From the NCBI GenBank assembly GCA_028622995.1, contig JAJQJQ010000019.1, positions 3,844,001 through 3,908,000 on the forward strand: 64,000 nt of DNA, given 5' to 3'. The position numbers and the translations under genes are program-made. Position 1 is the first letter of the stretch; each line of letters opens with the position of its first letter. Source of the DNA: Panagrolaimus kolymaensis (lineage: Eukaryota > Nematoda > Chromadorea > Rhabditida > Panagrolaimidae). Positions 13,201-24,044 of this stretch are shown in pieces. The notes below the pieces were generated by a model that ran no database searches, was not told the origin of the DNA, and worked only from the letters and a program-made list of their open reading frames with translations.

Positions 13201-13224
13201 TTCATTAATTTGCTGTTTGCACTC
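7288..13224. other. Long AT-rich stretch without a recognisable gene
   Basis: About 5.9 kb upstream of the GPCR gene with homopolymer A/T runs. Open frames here are low-complexity (K, F, N, L rich) and lack conserved motifs or good splice pairs. One candidate short first exon on the minus strand (10631-10666, ATG followed by 12 codons and a GTAAGT donor) is noted among the findings. Imperfect GATAGTAAC-type hairpins lie near 8440-8560. Confidence 0.6.
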
Positions 13225-13880
13225 AAAAGCAAATAAAAATCACATCCTTCATTCATCATCGATTTTAAGAATAGAAAAATAAAATTTATTGCAAACCGCT
13301 CTCATTTTTTTGTTGAACCTGCTGAATCAGTTGAAGTGGAAATGATTGGGTGTTTCCAATATCAATCACGCTTCCAAAATGATTACAGTTACGATTGCTT
13401 TTTCTCCGGTTAAAAATTTGTTTTGCTAAAAAGCAAAACATCCCAAAAATTATTTTGTGCAGCTCTTGGTCGCTGATTCGGTAACACGAAAACAGCTTAA
13501 GCTCTTTCGCCCCGGCAAGGCGGCTGCACTTCGAAAGAGGGCGACTTCCGTCCCTAAAAGGGAGCGGAAGCCGTCAATATTATTATTTATTATTATTATT
13601 ATTATTAACATTAATATTAATATTATATTAATTATTAATGGTCCTTGGTTACAAAATAGATGCAAAAAAAAATTATTCTATCCAACAAAAACTTAAAAAA
13701 ATGTATGAAACAACATAAATCGCCAGACGACAAAAGAAATTACCCTTCAGAAAATTTGCATAATTTTTTGGGGTGAAATTGTTTTTTTTTTGAAATGAAA
13801 ATATTATGGAGATTCTTAACCTTTTTACTTAACTTCGATATTCAATATTGAGAAATCTCGATTTAAATTTATGTATGGAT
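13225..13880 (+). repeat. Dispersed structured repeat, copy 1
   Basis: Shares with the copies at 14050 and 20105 the order: ATTGGGTGTTTCCAAT-like left part, a GTTTTGCTaaaaAGCAAAAC hairpin, TTATTTTGTGCAGCTCTTGGTCGCTG, then a core of nested hairpins (13458-13574), and a right part ending with GGAGATTCTTAACCTTTTTA. A TTA/TAA microsatellite (about 13575-13640) interrupts the right part. No terminal inverted repeats or target duplications were identified, so the boundaries are approximate. Confidence 0.8.
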
Positions 13881-14049
13881 TAATCACTTTTTAAAATATG
13901 AGATTATTTTTGTATGTTACAATCGAGCGGATAGGTTTTATTTTTTATTTATCTCGAAAGACTAAGGATGTATGTACTACACCGCCACGCCACCTCTTTT
14001 GTACACACGGATTCAAACCAATATTAAAAATAAACAAAAAACAAATTTA

Positions 14050-14660
14050 TTTTAAAAAAAGAAATCACATCCTTCATTCATCATCGATTTTAAGAATAGA
14101 TAAATAAAATTTATTGCAAAACTCTCTCATTTTTTTTTTGTTGGTCCGGTTGAATCAGTTGAAAAGGACATGATTCGGTGTTTCCAATCATGCTTTGGAT
14201 AATTTTTTGTAAGGATTCTTTCTTTCGTTTTAAAAATATTTGTTTTGCTAAAAGCAAAACTCTCCAAAAATTATTTTGTGCAGCTCTTGGTCGCTGTTTT
14301 GGTAAACCAAAAACAGTTTAAGCTTCTTCGCCACGCCAAGGCGGCTGCACTTCGAAGAAGCGCGACTTCCGCCCTTAAAAGGGAACGGAAGCCGTGTGCT
14401 ACCAGCAGGGAACAAGCTTGCTGACTGCATTCAGCATTTTAAATATTTTATTCCGAAATAAAAAATTTATCTCATCAAGCAAAAATTAAAAAGAATGAAA
14501 AAATAAAGTGCGCAAGATAAATAAAGATATTACAATTTTTTGGAGTTTGAAATGAAGAACTTTTTTTCAGAGTTTTACAAATTTTTAGAAATGGAATCAT
14601 TTTGAGAATTCACGATTTAATTTAACTTCGATAATCAATAATGAAAACAAACTCAATTTT
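14050..14660 (+). repeat. Dispersed structured repeat, copy 2
   Basis: Direct-orientation copy about 820 bp after copy 1. The left part is very close to copy 1 (ATCACATCCTTCATTCATCATCG at both). The core at 14279-14396 keeps all hairpins: CTGTTTTGGT/ACCAAAAACAG, GCTTCTTCG/CGAAGAAGC with inner CGCC/GGCG, and CTTCCG/CGGAAG with inner CCCTT/AAGGG. The right part is more diverged. Confidence 0.8.
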
Positions 14661-15802
14661 AAAAAAGAAAAAGAAATCACTTCCTTCTTTCATCGAGTTT
14701 AAAAATTAGAAATAAAAATAATAAATTTGTTGCTAAAAGCTTTTATTTTTTCTTTGTTTGTGCCTTGCCAGAAAAAAATTGTTTGGACAAAAGCTTTTAT
14801 AAGTAAAAGTTGAGAAAAAAAGAAAAAAAATATCTAAAAATGATTAATGATTTTAGTCTTTATTTCTCAGTTAGTTATTAGTCATTTTGTTTTTCTTAGT
14901 TAGCAATGGTTTCAAAAACGCATTAAAGCATTTTTAGAGAAAATGAAAAATAGTTTCATTCTTCTTTTTTTCCTTTAAAACCACAGAAAATAAGCTTATA
15001 AGCAATTGCTGCTTGCCTTTCGAAAATGAAAAAAAATAGTTGTCAAGGATTTTGGCCAAATAATCGAAAAATGGTTTATTATTTTCCAAACTTAATATAC
15101 GCTAAAATTACATACAAACTAAAAAGAGGGTGCTTCTTTAATCGAATAAAATCTTTAATCAAAGTTCGAACACTTTATCTTCATTTTTTCAATTTCAATA
15201 AACACATTCTTAAAATAGGATAAGTCGATTTTCCATTACTTACTTTATTTCCATCAATGTGAAGGAAGCAAACAGAAAAAAGAAGCCTAAAAATGGGTAA
15301 TAACTTTTTCTTTATTGAAATTGAATTTTAAAACCATTCACAAAAATAAATAAAAGCGTGTATGAAGCTGCTGCTGCTTACGTAATAGTTTTTTTTTCAC
15401 GGAAATTATTTTTATATAGCACATACTTCCTCTTCAACGGATGTACTTGATACACGGAAAAAAAGGAGTTTATGGATGTCATAAAAAGAGAAAGAGAGAG
15501 ACTAAAAAGCATTTTAGAGTAACACGTTTTAACAACTTTGCCATTAGCACAATCAAAACATAGAAAAACAACCGAAGAAATCCTTTTACCGCGCCATAAC
15601 CATTGCTTGTATTTGAGTGCATTCATAAAAAATAAGAGTAACCAAAACAGTAAGTAAATCAACATCATTTTATTTAAAAACAAACAAAAAAGCATCAAAT
15701 GAGAAAAAACAACAAACAAAAAGTAATAGGATATTGTTAACAATACAACTAGATTACATGAAGAAAAGCATTTGATAAATTAACAAAAATCAGAAAAGAA
15801 AG
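14661..15802. other. Spacer between repeat copy 2 and the BTB-BACK gene
   Basis: AT-rich, no gene seen on either strand. The downstream end probably holds the 3' untranslated region of the minus-strand BTB-BACK gene. Confidence 0.55.
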
Positions 15803-16924
15803 TTAGGGTTGAGGTTCACTTGTAACAACTTGAGGTTCACTTTTACCATCATCTTTAGCAAAGTTATGAGTAAGACCACCAGTTTTGAAAATAATTTGAC
15901 AAAGTATGTCCAAGATTACTCGACCATGCAAGAGTTGATTATCACGAACAAATGATGCCAAAGTACGAGGTTCCAAGCGTTCAAATTTGATGTGAGGGAT
16001 GATATCCTTCAAGGTTTCTTTCAAGTTTTCAATAGTTGGTTCGACCTTTCTTAAACAGCATTGCTTTATAGCCCAACCAAAAACCTGAAAGCGAATGATA
16101 AGCATACGACAAACATGGAAACAAGTTAGTTACCTTCTTAAAGAGTTCATCTTCATATTCTGGTGGACGTTCACAATCTTTGATAACCTTGAGAACCAAA
16201 TCAGGAGACATACATCCCATCGTTCCATTTCCTTGATCAAAAATAAATTTCAATTGAGCTAAGCAGTTTGGAAGCATTGAATAGCATTTTGGTAGAACAC
16301 GTTGAGCTTCAGGATATTTGCTTGCAATTTCCACAAAACGCATAGCATTTGTATCATTGACTTGAGCTTCGATAAAGTTAACACATTTTTCAACCATATT
16401 ACCAACATTATAACTGTCACCTGAAACACACAACGAGGTTAGTATGGTAAATATATGCTCTTTCCAAAGCTATAGACATGCTCAACAATCGAGAATAACG
16501 GGGTTTGCAAACCTTTACATGAATATGTTTCAAGCAGCAATAACCCCTTGTTAAAATAAACATACCAAGACGCATTAATGCTTCAATATTTGCTTCAGTT
16601 ATTTCACATTCATCAGTATAAATATAATTCAAAAAGCTTTTGAGTTCACCAGGAGAAACAGATGAGATGCATTGATAACCTTCAGCTGGATGAGTGGTGA
16701 AGAGTTCTTTCATTGCAGGTGACCGAAGGCTCAAAATGAATTTATGTGCATGAATATCCTAAAAACAACAACAAGATAAAACAACAAATAAAGAGAACAA
16801 AGCAAAAACTTACTTCATCACCAACACGAAAATAAACATCGGAATCTTTACCAGAATCAAACAAAGTTTTGAGTTCCATCATTAATGGAACTGATTTGAC
16901 ACCAGCTGGAGAAGGGGAATCCAT
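15803..16924 (-). CDS. BTB-BACK domain protein (BTBD-like)
   Basis: Model complement(join(15803..16084, 16134..16420, 16566..16758, 16814..16924)), 290 residues, all junctions in frame. Residues about 20-110 form a BTB fold: LFDSGKDSDVYFRVG, then DIHAHKFILSLRSPAM and the FLNYIYTDECEI strand/helix. A BACK-type helical region follows (NMVEKCVNFIEAQVNDTNAM, then repeated leucine-rich helices). No MATH, Kelch or PHR domain follows, and the protein ends in a short polar tail. BTB-BACK proteins usually dimerise and recruit CUL3 ubiquitin ligase; that role here is inferred from the family. The neighbouring plus-strand gene is divergently oriented with about 650 bp between start codons, so the two may share a promoter region. 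Confidence 0.9.
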
Positions 16925-17256
16925 TATTGATGAGCTTTCTTATTTTCAATCAGCAGCAGCAGCAAACAAAGTAGTGTACTTGTTATTAAAGTAAATAATT
17001 ATTATGCCTTTTTTTTCAAGGAAAAAAATGAGATTGAAAAAGGTGAAAGTTTTTGAAACAGAAAAATGGCAAACTTTCGTGCTAAAGTAAATTTGAGCGG
17101 TCTCTCAATGGAAGCTTTTTCGTGTTGAAACCGAAAGTGCTTGGAAATGCCTTCATTTTTTGCGGTTGCAAAAATTTTTAGTTCGAAGTTTTTGTAATTT
17201 GCAAAGCTTTCAATATTTACATATTTTTTTCTCTCTCTAATTCCTTTAGTGGTTAA

Positions 17257-17449
17257 AGGTCCATAGCTATTTGCAGCCTTTTTGAAAATTTCGTTTACTG
17301 GGATCTGAATTCATACTTCGCCAACCGGCAATTTGAATTTACGTGCAACTACAGTAAATGACACGTTAAATTCAAACACGCGCTTGGCATTCGCAAAGTT
17401 CAGCTCCCGTAAACGAAATTTCAAAAAGGCTGCAAATAGCTATGGCCCT
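17257..17449. mobile_element. 193-bp fold-back MITE with TTAA target duplication (piggyBac-like)
   Basis: The ends are near-perfect inverted repeats: AGGTCCATAGCTATTTGCAG at the left against AGGGCCATAGCTATTTGCAG read from the right. The pairing continues through CCTTTTTGAAA and TTTCGTTTAC and, less perfectly, to the centre, so almost the whole element folds back. TTAA flanks both sides (17253-17256 and 17450-17453), the duplication typical of piggyBac-type elements. It lies about 130 bp upstream of the start codon at 17578 and so may carry promoter or leader sequence. Confidence 0.85.
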
Positions 17450-17577
17450 TTAAGTGACCTCAATTTCCCACCATTTGTTTATGCTAATTTTTCCTTCGTG
17501 TTTTTTTTCTATCTATCGCGTTTTCACTTTATATTTTTCTTTGCCATCACAAAAACCACGACATTTGTTGCACAAAA

Positions 17578-19590
17578 ATGCTTTCAACATTTCGAATCGT
17601 TGCTGTTGCTCCTGTGGCATTTTTAACTTTGATATTATTTTTTAAGGTTACAAATGTATCAACAATAGATCCTTCGACTACAGAAGATAAAATTGGCAAG
17701 GATGCAGTTTATGGAGAATATGTGGAATCTTGTTCAATGGCAAATTTACTTGTTGCTACTCGTCAATATAAAGATAGTGGTCGATATGCTTATGGTTTAA
17801 CTGTGGATTGCGTATTCTTTTGGTTTGATCTCGTACACTATGAAACGATTGAACAAGCTCTCGATTATGTAAGTTTTTTTGCACTTGTTATTTATTCTAT
17901 TCTTCGCTGGTTTACTCTATTCGTAATCTAACTTGTCTCTTTTTAGTTTCAATATCAATGGGATCTGCCTGATACCGCTAAACTTCTATCGATATGTCCT
18001 GTGGATATGTTCAACATTCGCTATGTTTCACAAGGTAAAGAACCTTACTTTGAAATCATCGATCTTCAATCTGGCTCTCTTCATCAAATCAAAATTGATA
18101 AAGAAAAAACTAAAGATAGAAGGCTTTCATTTGAACATTTTACTACATCATCAAGTATCAAACCTGGTTGGAAATTTGCTCGTAGTGGTTGGGCTGGGTT
18201 TCATGAAAATCTTCTCATTCATGCAAAACCAATAAAGAATCAACTCAATGTGAGTTTAATGGTTATTAGATTTATGATTATGTATTATGTTTGTTGTTTT
18301 TTAGGGAAAGATGGAAGTCAAAACATATGTTCGATTAACCAATGAAATAAATCCTGGTGGTTGTATCATGCAAAGTTACCACGATCACTTATTGTTTCAA
18401 ATTGTTCCTATCATTGGTAAAGAAGCTGCAAATCTAACCAAGTTTTTTGATGAAGGATGGCCAACTAAAGATCAGCAGTAAGCTTTTTCTTGAATTTTTA
18501 GTCTCAAAACTAATGGAGTTTCAAGCCATGTTTCAACTAATTCATCTTCCATTTTTTAGTCCTGCTGCTGAATATTACTTCTGGGGAATCTTGAGTGTAA
18601 TTGTTGTTGCTTTCATCTCAGTTTTCGGATGTTTGGGCCTCATTATATGGAAGCTGCGTGATTATTTCAAAATGGAGGCTAAACGTCGTGAAATCGAACA
18701 ATTCGTGGTTGGATGTTATGTTGAAAAACTTGACAAATTTTTCAAAGCAACCCTAGCTACTAAAATGAAGGCAAAGAAGGTGAAAAATAAGGTATCCAAA
18801 AGCAGCAAAAGTGTCAACAGCCATCATCATCGACTTCGTTATTATTCTGATCCTGAACTTCCTCATGGTTCCAGGATTCTTCCAATACCAGATGAAAAAG
18901 ATTTATTCGCTTCGGATAAAAAGAAACCTATTTCGAAACTTAAAACAACTCAACGTGCTCCTTCTAGAGGATCCAATGCTTCTGTTTGCAGCCTTCGAAG
19001 TTTGACTCAATCGTAAGTTTACTTTTTTGATAGCGCTTTTAGTTAACCATTGAATTTTTAGGGTTGAAGATTCTCTTGATTGGACAGCTAAAGGTGTACC
19101 AATGTCAAAACGACAAATTGCTTCAAAATTATTACAAGAAGACGAAGCAAAAGAAGAAAAAGAAGCCTTCAAACTTGGTATGAGCGTTCCCAGTTATCGA
19201 AAGAAGCTTAAACAACAACAAAGACATGGTTTTAATGGAGAATCAACAAATGAAAAGAAACCTAAACAACCATCTGATGCTGGAATGAGAGAATCTGTAC
19301 CAATTGCTCAAACTCCAACTAAAGTAACAGCTTCTCAAATGCTTAAAGGAAGTATTACTCTTGAAGATGAAGTTCAAATTGCTCGAGCTGAACAAGAAAT
19401 TCTAAAACGTTCTGAAGATGGTAAACGAAAAAAAAGTGAACAAGAACAAAATCAACAACCTGATGCAATGACACCTAAATCTGGTGGGAGTGGTGTTCAA
19501 CTTGTTAAAGATGATAGTACTTATGGTTCTTTGATTGTTCCTGGACCTGTTGATATTTCATTGAATCCTAAAAAGCCTAAGAAAAAATAA
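17578..19590 (+). CDS. Nematode membrane protein with long cytoplasmic tail, not recognised
   Basis: Model join(17578..17868, 17947..18249, 18305..18477, 18560..19012, 19062..19590), 582 residues, every junction in frame. It starts with a hydrophobic signal or anchor segment (residues about 5-24). A mainly extracellular region of some 230 residues with several cysteines follows. A second clear membrane span (YYFWGILSVIVVAFISVFGC, then LGLIIWKLR) lies around residues 260-285. The last 290 residues are charged and polar: a Lys/Ser-rich stretch, SHHHRLRYYSD, and a long Lys/Gln/Glu-rich tail ending in KPKKK. This suggests a type I single-pass protein with an intracellular tail rich in phosphorylation-type serines. 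I do not recognise the family. AATAAA is at 19633-19638. Confidence 0.82.
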
Positions 19591-19639
19591 TTTTTTTCTG
19601 TTTGTATTTGTATTTGCTTTCGTATTAATTTTAATAAAG

Positions 19640-20104
19640 TTTTATTTAAAATGTTGGGAGAATTGTGAAAAATGATTATCATAGTCTTTGTCACGCTTGC
19701 TTTAATTACTCTACCATAACCATTTGACATCGATGTAACACAAATCCAAGTTTTTGATGTTTGTATGAATTTCCATGGTTGTCATCTTTTTTACTCAAGC
19801 AAAAACGTTACAATAATCAAATGGATTTGCACAAAAAAGAGGGATGAAAGTAAGATTTAAAGGGGATTTCCAGCTTTAAACATTCAAAATACATCCATTT
19901 CGGATGTATGGAAACTATTTTTATAAAGTATCAAACACCTGATTAAGGGTAATTGAAATGTAAATTACGTGAAACGTTGCATAAAATTTGTTAATTGTTT
20001 GGGTAATTTTGTTTGAAATTAAAATCGTTGGAAAGGGTTAAAAATAAAATTTTCGAGTTCGTTGTTATTCAATTTCTGGACAATTATTCTTCTTTTTTTC
20101 TGCC
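19640..20104. other. Spacer after the membrane-protein gene
   Basis: AT-rich, no gene or repeat recognised apart from short A/T runs. Confidence 0.5.
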
Positions 20105-20890
20105 GTTTTCAATTATTTCATGTGTGGGGTTAAGATTCTGCAGATGAATGAGAGATTATTTGATGTTTCCAATATCAATCACGCCTCCAAAATGATTTCA
20201 GTTACGATTGCTTTTTCTCCGTTTTAAAATATTTGTTTTGCTAAAAAGCAAAACTCTCCAAAAATTATTTTGTGCAGCTCTTGGTCGCTGTTTTGGTATA
20301 CCAAAAACAGTTTAAGCTCCTTCACCACGTCAAGGTGGCTGCACTTTGAAGAAGGGCGACTTCCGTCCCATAAAGGGAACGGAAGCCGTCAGCACCAACA
20401 ATTTAAATTTTTTATCCGGGTTCTTTTAAGAACGGAGGCTTCCACTACAAATAGTTTACACCGTACTCGGAAAAGATAAAGGTTTCTGAACAATTTTTAA
20501 AATTTATTTTGTCCAACAAAAACTTAAAAGTATGAAATAACATGACTCGCCTGGCGATCAGTGTTGTCGAATATCGAATAATCGAATCGAATATCGAACG
20601 AATATTCGATTCGAAATTCGAGACCTCGAATATCGAATATTCGATTCGATTCGAATATTCGAAAATTTTCGAATCGAATCGAATATTCGAATTCGATATT
20701 CGAAGGTTTTCGAATATTCGACAACACTGCTGGCGATAAAAGAAATTACAATTTTGAAAGAAATTGCAATTTGCAAAAATTTTTTTTTACTGAAAATTTG
20801 TTTTTTTGAGATGAAATTATTATGGGGATTCTTAACCTTTTTATTTATCTTCGATACCCAATATTGAAATATTTCGACTTTTAAGTATTG
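20105..20890 (+). repeat. Dispersed structured repeat, copy 3 (host of a nested MITE)
   Basis: Same orientation and order as copies 1 and 2, 6 kb away. The core at 20271-20389 keeps the hairpins, with changed but still pairing bases (CACC/GGTG where copy 2 has CGCC/GGCG). The right part (TCCAACAAAAACTTAAAA, then CTGGCGATAAAAGAAATTAC, then GGGGATTCTTAACCTTTTTA) aligns with copy 1 once the 171-bp element at 20559 plus one 8-bp duplication are taken out. Outer boundaries are approximate. Confidence 0.8.
20559..20729. mobile_element. 171-bp hAT-type MITE, TTCGAA-rich, 8-bp target duplication
   Basis: Terminal inverted repeats CAGTGTTGTCGAATAT and ATATTCGACAACACTG, flanked by CTGGCGAT at 20551-20558 and 20730-20737. 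CAGTG ends with 8-bp duplications are the signature of the hAT superfamily. The interior is a run of overlapping ATTCGAAT/TTCGAA palindromes with no coding capacity. Repeat copy 1 shows the corresponding empty site. Confidence 0.93.
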
Positions 20891-21096
20891 CGTAATTAAA
20901 ATGTGTCACATATGCATTATTATTTTTACATTTTCATTTTTGATTTCATAATTTTAGCTTTTAAATATTGTTAGAGGTATATTTCTTTCGACAACAAACA
21001 TAATCAAATCATTACTTTATTTTCCCCAACATAATAAAATCCAAGTACAATTAATGAAATAAAAAGTAAATTATTATTATTATGATTATATAGTAT

Positions 21097-23000
21097 TTAT
21101 TTCTTTGCAATTTCAACATCTGTGTATTCACCAAGGAGACGAGATACGAGTGCAACACCAAAACCAGTTGCACGTTCATCATTCATTGCAGGTTCAGCGA
21201 TATCAAAATGAAGCCATGTTAATCCTTTACCCATATCAATATGTGAAGCAACAAATAAACCTGCGACAGCACTTGGTGGACCAATAGATGAACCTTGTGG
21301 ACCATAATTTTTCATATCAGCTAAAACCGATTTGTAATCATTGAAATGAAGTTCTGGAGCAAAAACGAATGGATGAACGAGATCTCCACTAGCATAACCA
21401 GCTTTGATTGATTTATTTTCCCATTTTTCACAATTTGATAATACACCAGCGTGCATGCTTCCAGTAGCATATCGTTGAGCTCCAGTTAATGTGGCCATAT
21501 CAATGATAATGTTAGCGTTAAGCTTTGATTTAGCATAAAATACTCCATCAGCAAGTACCAGGCGTCCTTCAGCATCGGTATCATTGACTTCAACAGTTTT
21601 CCCACTGAGCATAGTAATGATGTCATCGGGTTTACTAAAGAAAGGTAATGTTAATGAAAGCAATGGAAAAGGGTAAAACTTACGTGGCAACAGGAGAAAT
21701 ACTATTTTCAGCAATACAAAGAAGTACGTGAAGATTATGTTTGAAACCACTTTTAACCAAAGTGCAAAATGCTCCCAAAAGTGCTGCAGCTCCACCCATA
21801 TCTGATTTCATTCCAACCATATACTTTGAAGATTTTATTTGCATTCCACCTGTATCATATACAATACCTTTACCAACAAGAGCGACATTTTCTTTAGCAC
21901 CTTCAGGTTTATAACTAAAACAAGCGAATACTGGAGGATGAGCAGCAGCTTTACCAACATTGTAAATTCCACCAAATCCTTCTTCTTTTAACTTTTCACC
22001 CTAAAAATGTGGCGTAGTTATTGATAGCGATGAAAGACATAATAGAAAACATACAACAATGATTGTTTTTTCAATAAGTACTCCAAGACCATCCACCATA
22101 CGAGCAGCTTCATTTGCAAATACTTCTGAGTTAAGTTCATTACAAGGCATATCAATCTGTTGGGAACAAATTCGAATATGTTCAGCAAGGTTTCCAAGAA
22201 ATTTGAGATCATTTTCTAACAATGGCTTTCCATCAGTCACTTCAATTTCAATGTTGATTTCTTCAAGCTTTGGTTTCTTTGTTTTGCGAGAATAAGTTGG
22301 AAATGAGCGAGCTATAGCAGCAACATGAGCGAATAAATGTTCGTATGGTGAATATAAAACAATGGATAAAGTTTTGATATCATCTGCAATTGAAAGAGAT
22401 TTGAGTTCACGAAATAGGTTATGAGCATTTGATGGAGAATTATGCCGGGATGCTTCATTTGGAAGTGATACAATCTAAAAAAGTAAAACATTAACCATTC
22501 AAGGATGAAAGAAAGCAAAACTTACTTCAGCAAGATTCAAATAAAGTGAAACAGTATCAGCATCAGAAAGTTGTTTGATGGAAGCATTAAAAAGTTGTTC
22601 ATTTACACCATTTAATTTTTCAGCAAGTTTATTTTCCAATTTAACCGTTTTCAAATGAGCTTTTGTTCCAATGATGACGATTTGAGAATTGGAAAGTGTA
22701 TGACGAGCAGTTAACCCAGAGGTGATGGATAAAGTATTCATACCTGAAAAAAGTGAACAAATTAGTAAATTTTAAAAAAATAAAAAAAGGTTTACGACGA
22801 ACTTTTGATTTCAAAGAAAGGTGCAAAAGCTTCTACCAAAGCGACAACGACCAATCAAATGAAAAAAATAGACGAAATAAATTTCTAAATTTTAGAAGCA
22901 ACAAAAAAAGATGGAAAAATTTGAATAATAAAAACTTACTTCGAAATGATGATGAAAATTTTGATATTTGAAACAGCAAACGTTGAGTTGATGAAAACAT
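21097..23000 (-). CDS. Leucine aminopeptidase, peptidase family M17
   Basis: Model complement(join(21097..21634, 21684..22000, 22055..22474, 22526..22743, 22940..23000)), 517 residues, all junctions in frame. The C-terminal half carries the M17 catalytic centre: GKGIVYDTGG at about residues 276-285, VGMKSDMGGAAALLGAF shortly after, and NDTDAEGRLVLADG at about 356-369. Metal-binding Asp/Glu and the catalytic Lys and Arg are all present. The N-terminal half is the usual divergent domain. M17 enzymes form hexamers and release N-terminal residues from peptides using two metal ions. Exon 1 (20 residues rich in Ser, Gln, Arg and Phe with no acidic residue) resembles a mitochondrial presequence; without it, translation could begin at the ATG at 22741. 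Compartment is therefore uncertain. Confidence 0.93.
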
Positions 23001-23411
23001 GATGCTCAGTGCTATGGCAGCAGGGTTTATTCGACGATTAAAAAATAACAATAATATTTATTAACAGCTATCAGCTGACAAAACAACACAACAATAACAA
23101 TACAAGGTTACAGACAGAGAATGGCAAAAGAAAAGACGTAATCAAAAGTTTTTAGGTTTGAAGCTTCACTGCTTCCATTATTATTCATTGGTTCACATAA
23201 AGACATAGAATAATTTTATTTTGTTTCATCATTTGTAAATTTGAATTTGGATCAAGAATTTTCACTATTAATTTGTTTCAAAGATATAATTACTTTTATT
23301 TAATATTTGCCTTTTCAAAACAATGAATAATTTAAACTGATTTAGAAAAGTGGAGTCTAAGAGCAGATTATTGGATTCTAATATTTTTGAGTTTTTGTTA
23401 AACCTTTTAGT

Positions 23412-23990
23412 TTACTGCAATGAAGCGAATCGAGGTTTCAAAGAATCATCAATATTTTTTGTTGCCCAGCTTTTTTTTAGTTCTTCATCATTCATTATTC
23501 GATTATTATCAAAGATACGACAATATTGAAAAACAATGCCCATAATTTTTTGCTTAGAGAATATAAAATTAAATTCATCAAGAGTTAAATCTTGATTTTC
23601 GATATATAAATTTTTTGCTTCACATCGATGAATTTTTGGTATCATTTCGGACAAGGCTTTTCGATTATTATTATTATTTTTAGATAAAAGAAAATTGAGG
23701 GTACCAGTAATAATCAATTTGTTTTGCAAATTTTTGATATAAGAAGGATGAATAAATAAAGAATCTTGAACCATTCTAATTTCTATTTCATTCCTTAAAA
23801 TTTCAAAACGATAGCAAATAGGAGTAGGTTGTCGAGAATAAAAGTATTTGCAGGTATTAAATAGCTTTCGAAGCAATGAAGAATTAGCTGATTTTAAAAT
23901 ATAGCAAATTATATTCGAATGAAAATGGAAGCTTTGAGTTTGGATATTATTATTTGTAAAGAATATCAAAGATTTTTTGTTGTGAAACAT
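23412..23990 (-). CDS. F-box-like protein, second nematode type
   Basis: Single-exon frame of 192 residues. From about residue 20 it reads FHFHSNIICYILKSANSSLL then RKLFNTCKYFYSRQ, which fits an F-box-like helix set (start SFHF, hydrophobic ILK, LL, CKYF) seen in many nematode F-box-like genes. The middle part ends in IIPKIHRC-type sequence and NLTLDEF-like LTLDEFNFIFS, followed by a predicted leucine-rich segment; this order is also typical of that group. It differs from the LPWLIQNRF family elsewhere in the window. The upstream gene ends only 54 bp away, so the two might be co-transcribed. Function is inferred only. Confidence 0.6.
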   Translation of the reverse strand: MFHNKKSLIFFTNNNIQTQSFHFHSNIICYILKSANSSLLRKLFNTCKYFYSRQPTPICYRFEILRNEIEIRMVQDSLFIHPSYIKNLQNKLIITGTLNFLLSKNNNNNRKALSEMIPKIHRCEAKNLYIENQDLTLDEFNFIFSKQKIMGIVFQYCRIFDNNRIMNDEELKKSWATKNIDDSLKPRFASLQ

Positions 23991-24044
23991 GAGAATCTGA
24001 AATAAGTCAAAAAGGTTTAACTTTGTTTATCTACGTTTTTGCTT

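Noticed and set aside
13450..13696. Overlapping frames on both strands inside repeat copy 1
   Set aside because: They come from the GC-richer hairpin core and a TTA microsatellite; the other repeat copies do not keep the frames.
20524..20776. Three frames of Arg/Ser/Ile/Phe-rich peptides around 20.6 kb
   Set aside because: They are translations of the TTCGAA palindromic MITE in several frames, not genes.
22742..22939. Possible extra exon (about 22796-22832) within the first intron of the aminopeptidase gene
   Set aside because: It has TTGGTAG and GTAAAC borders, but including it throws the conserved downstream part out of frame.
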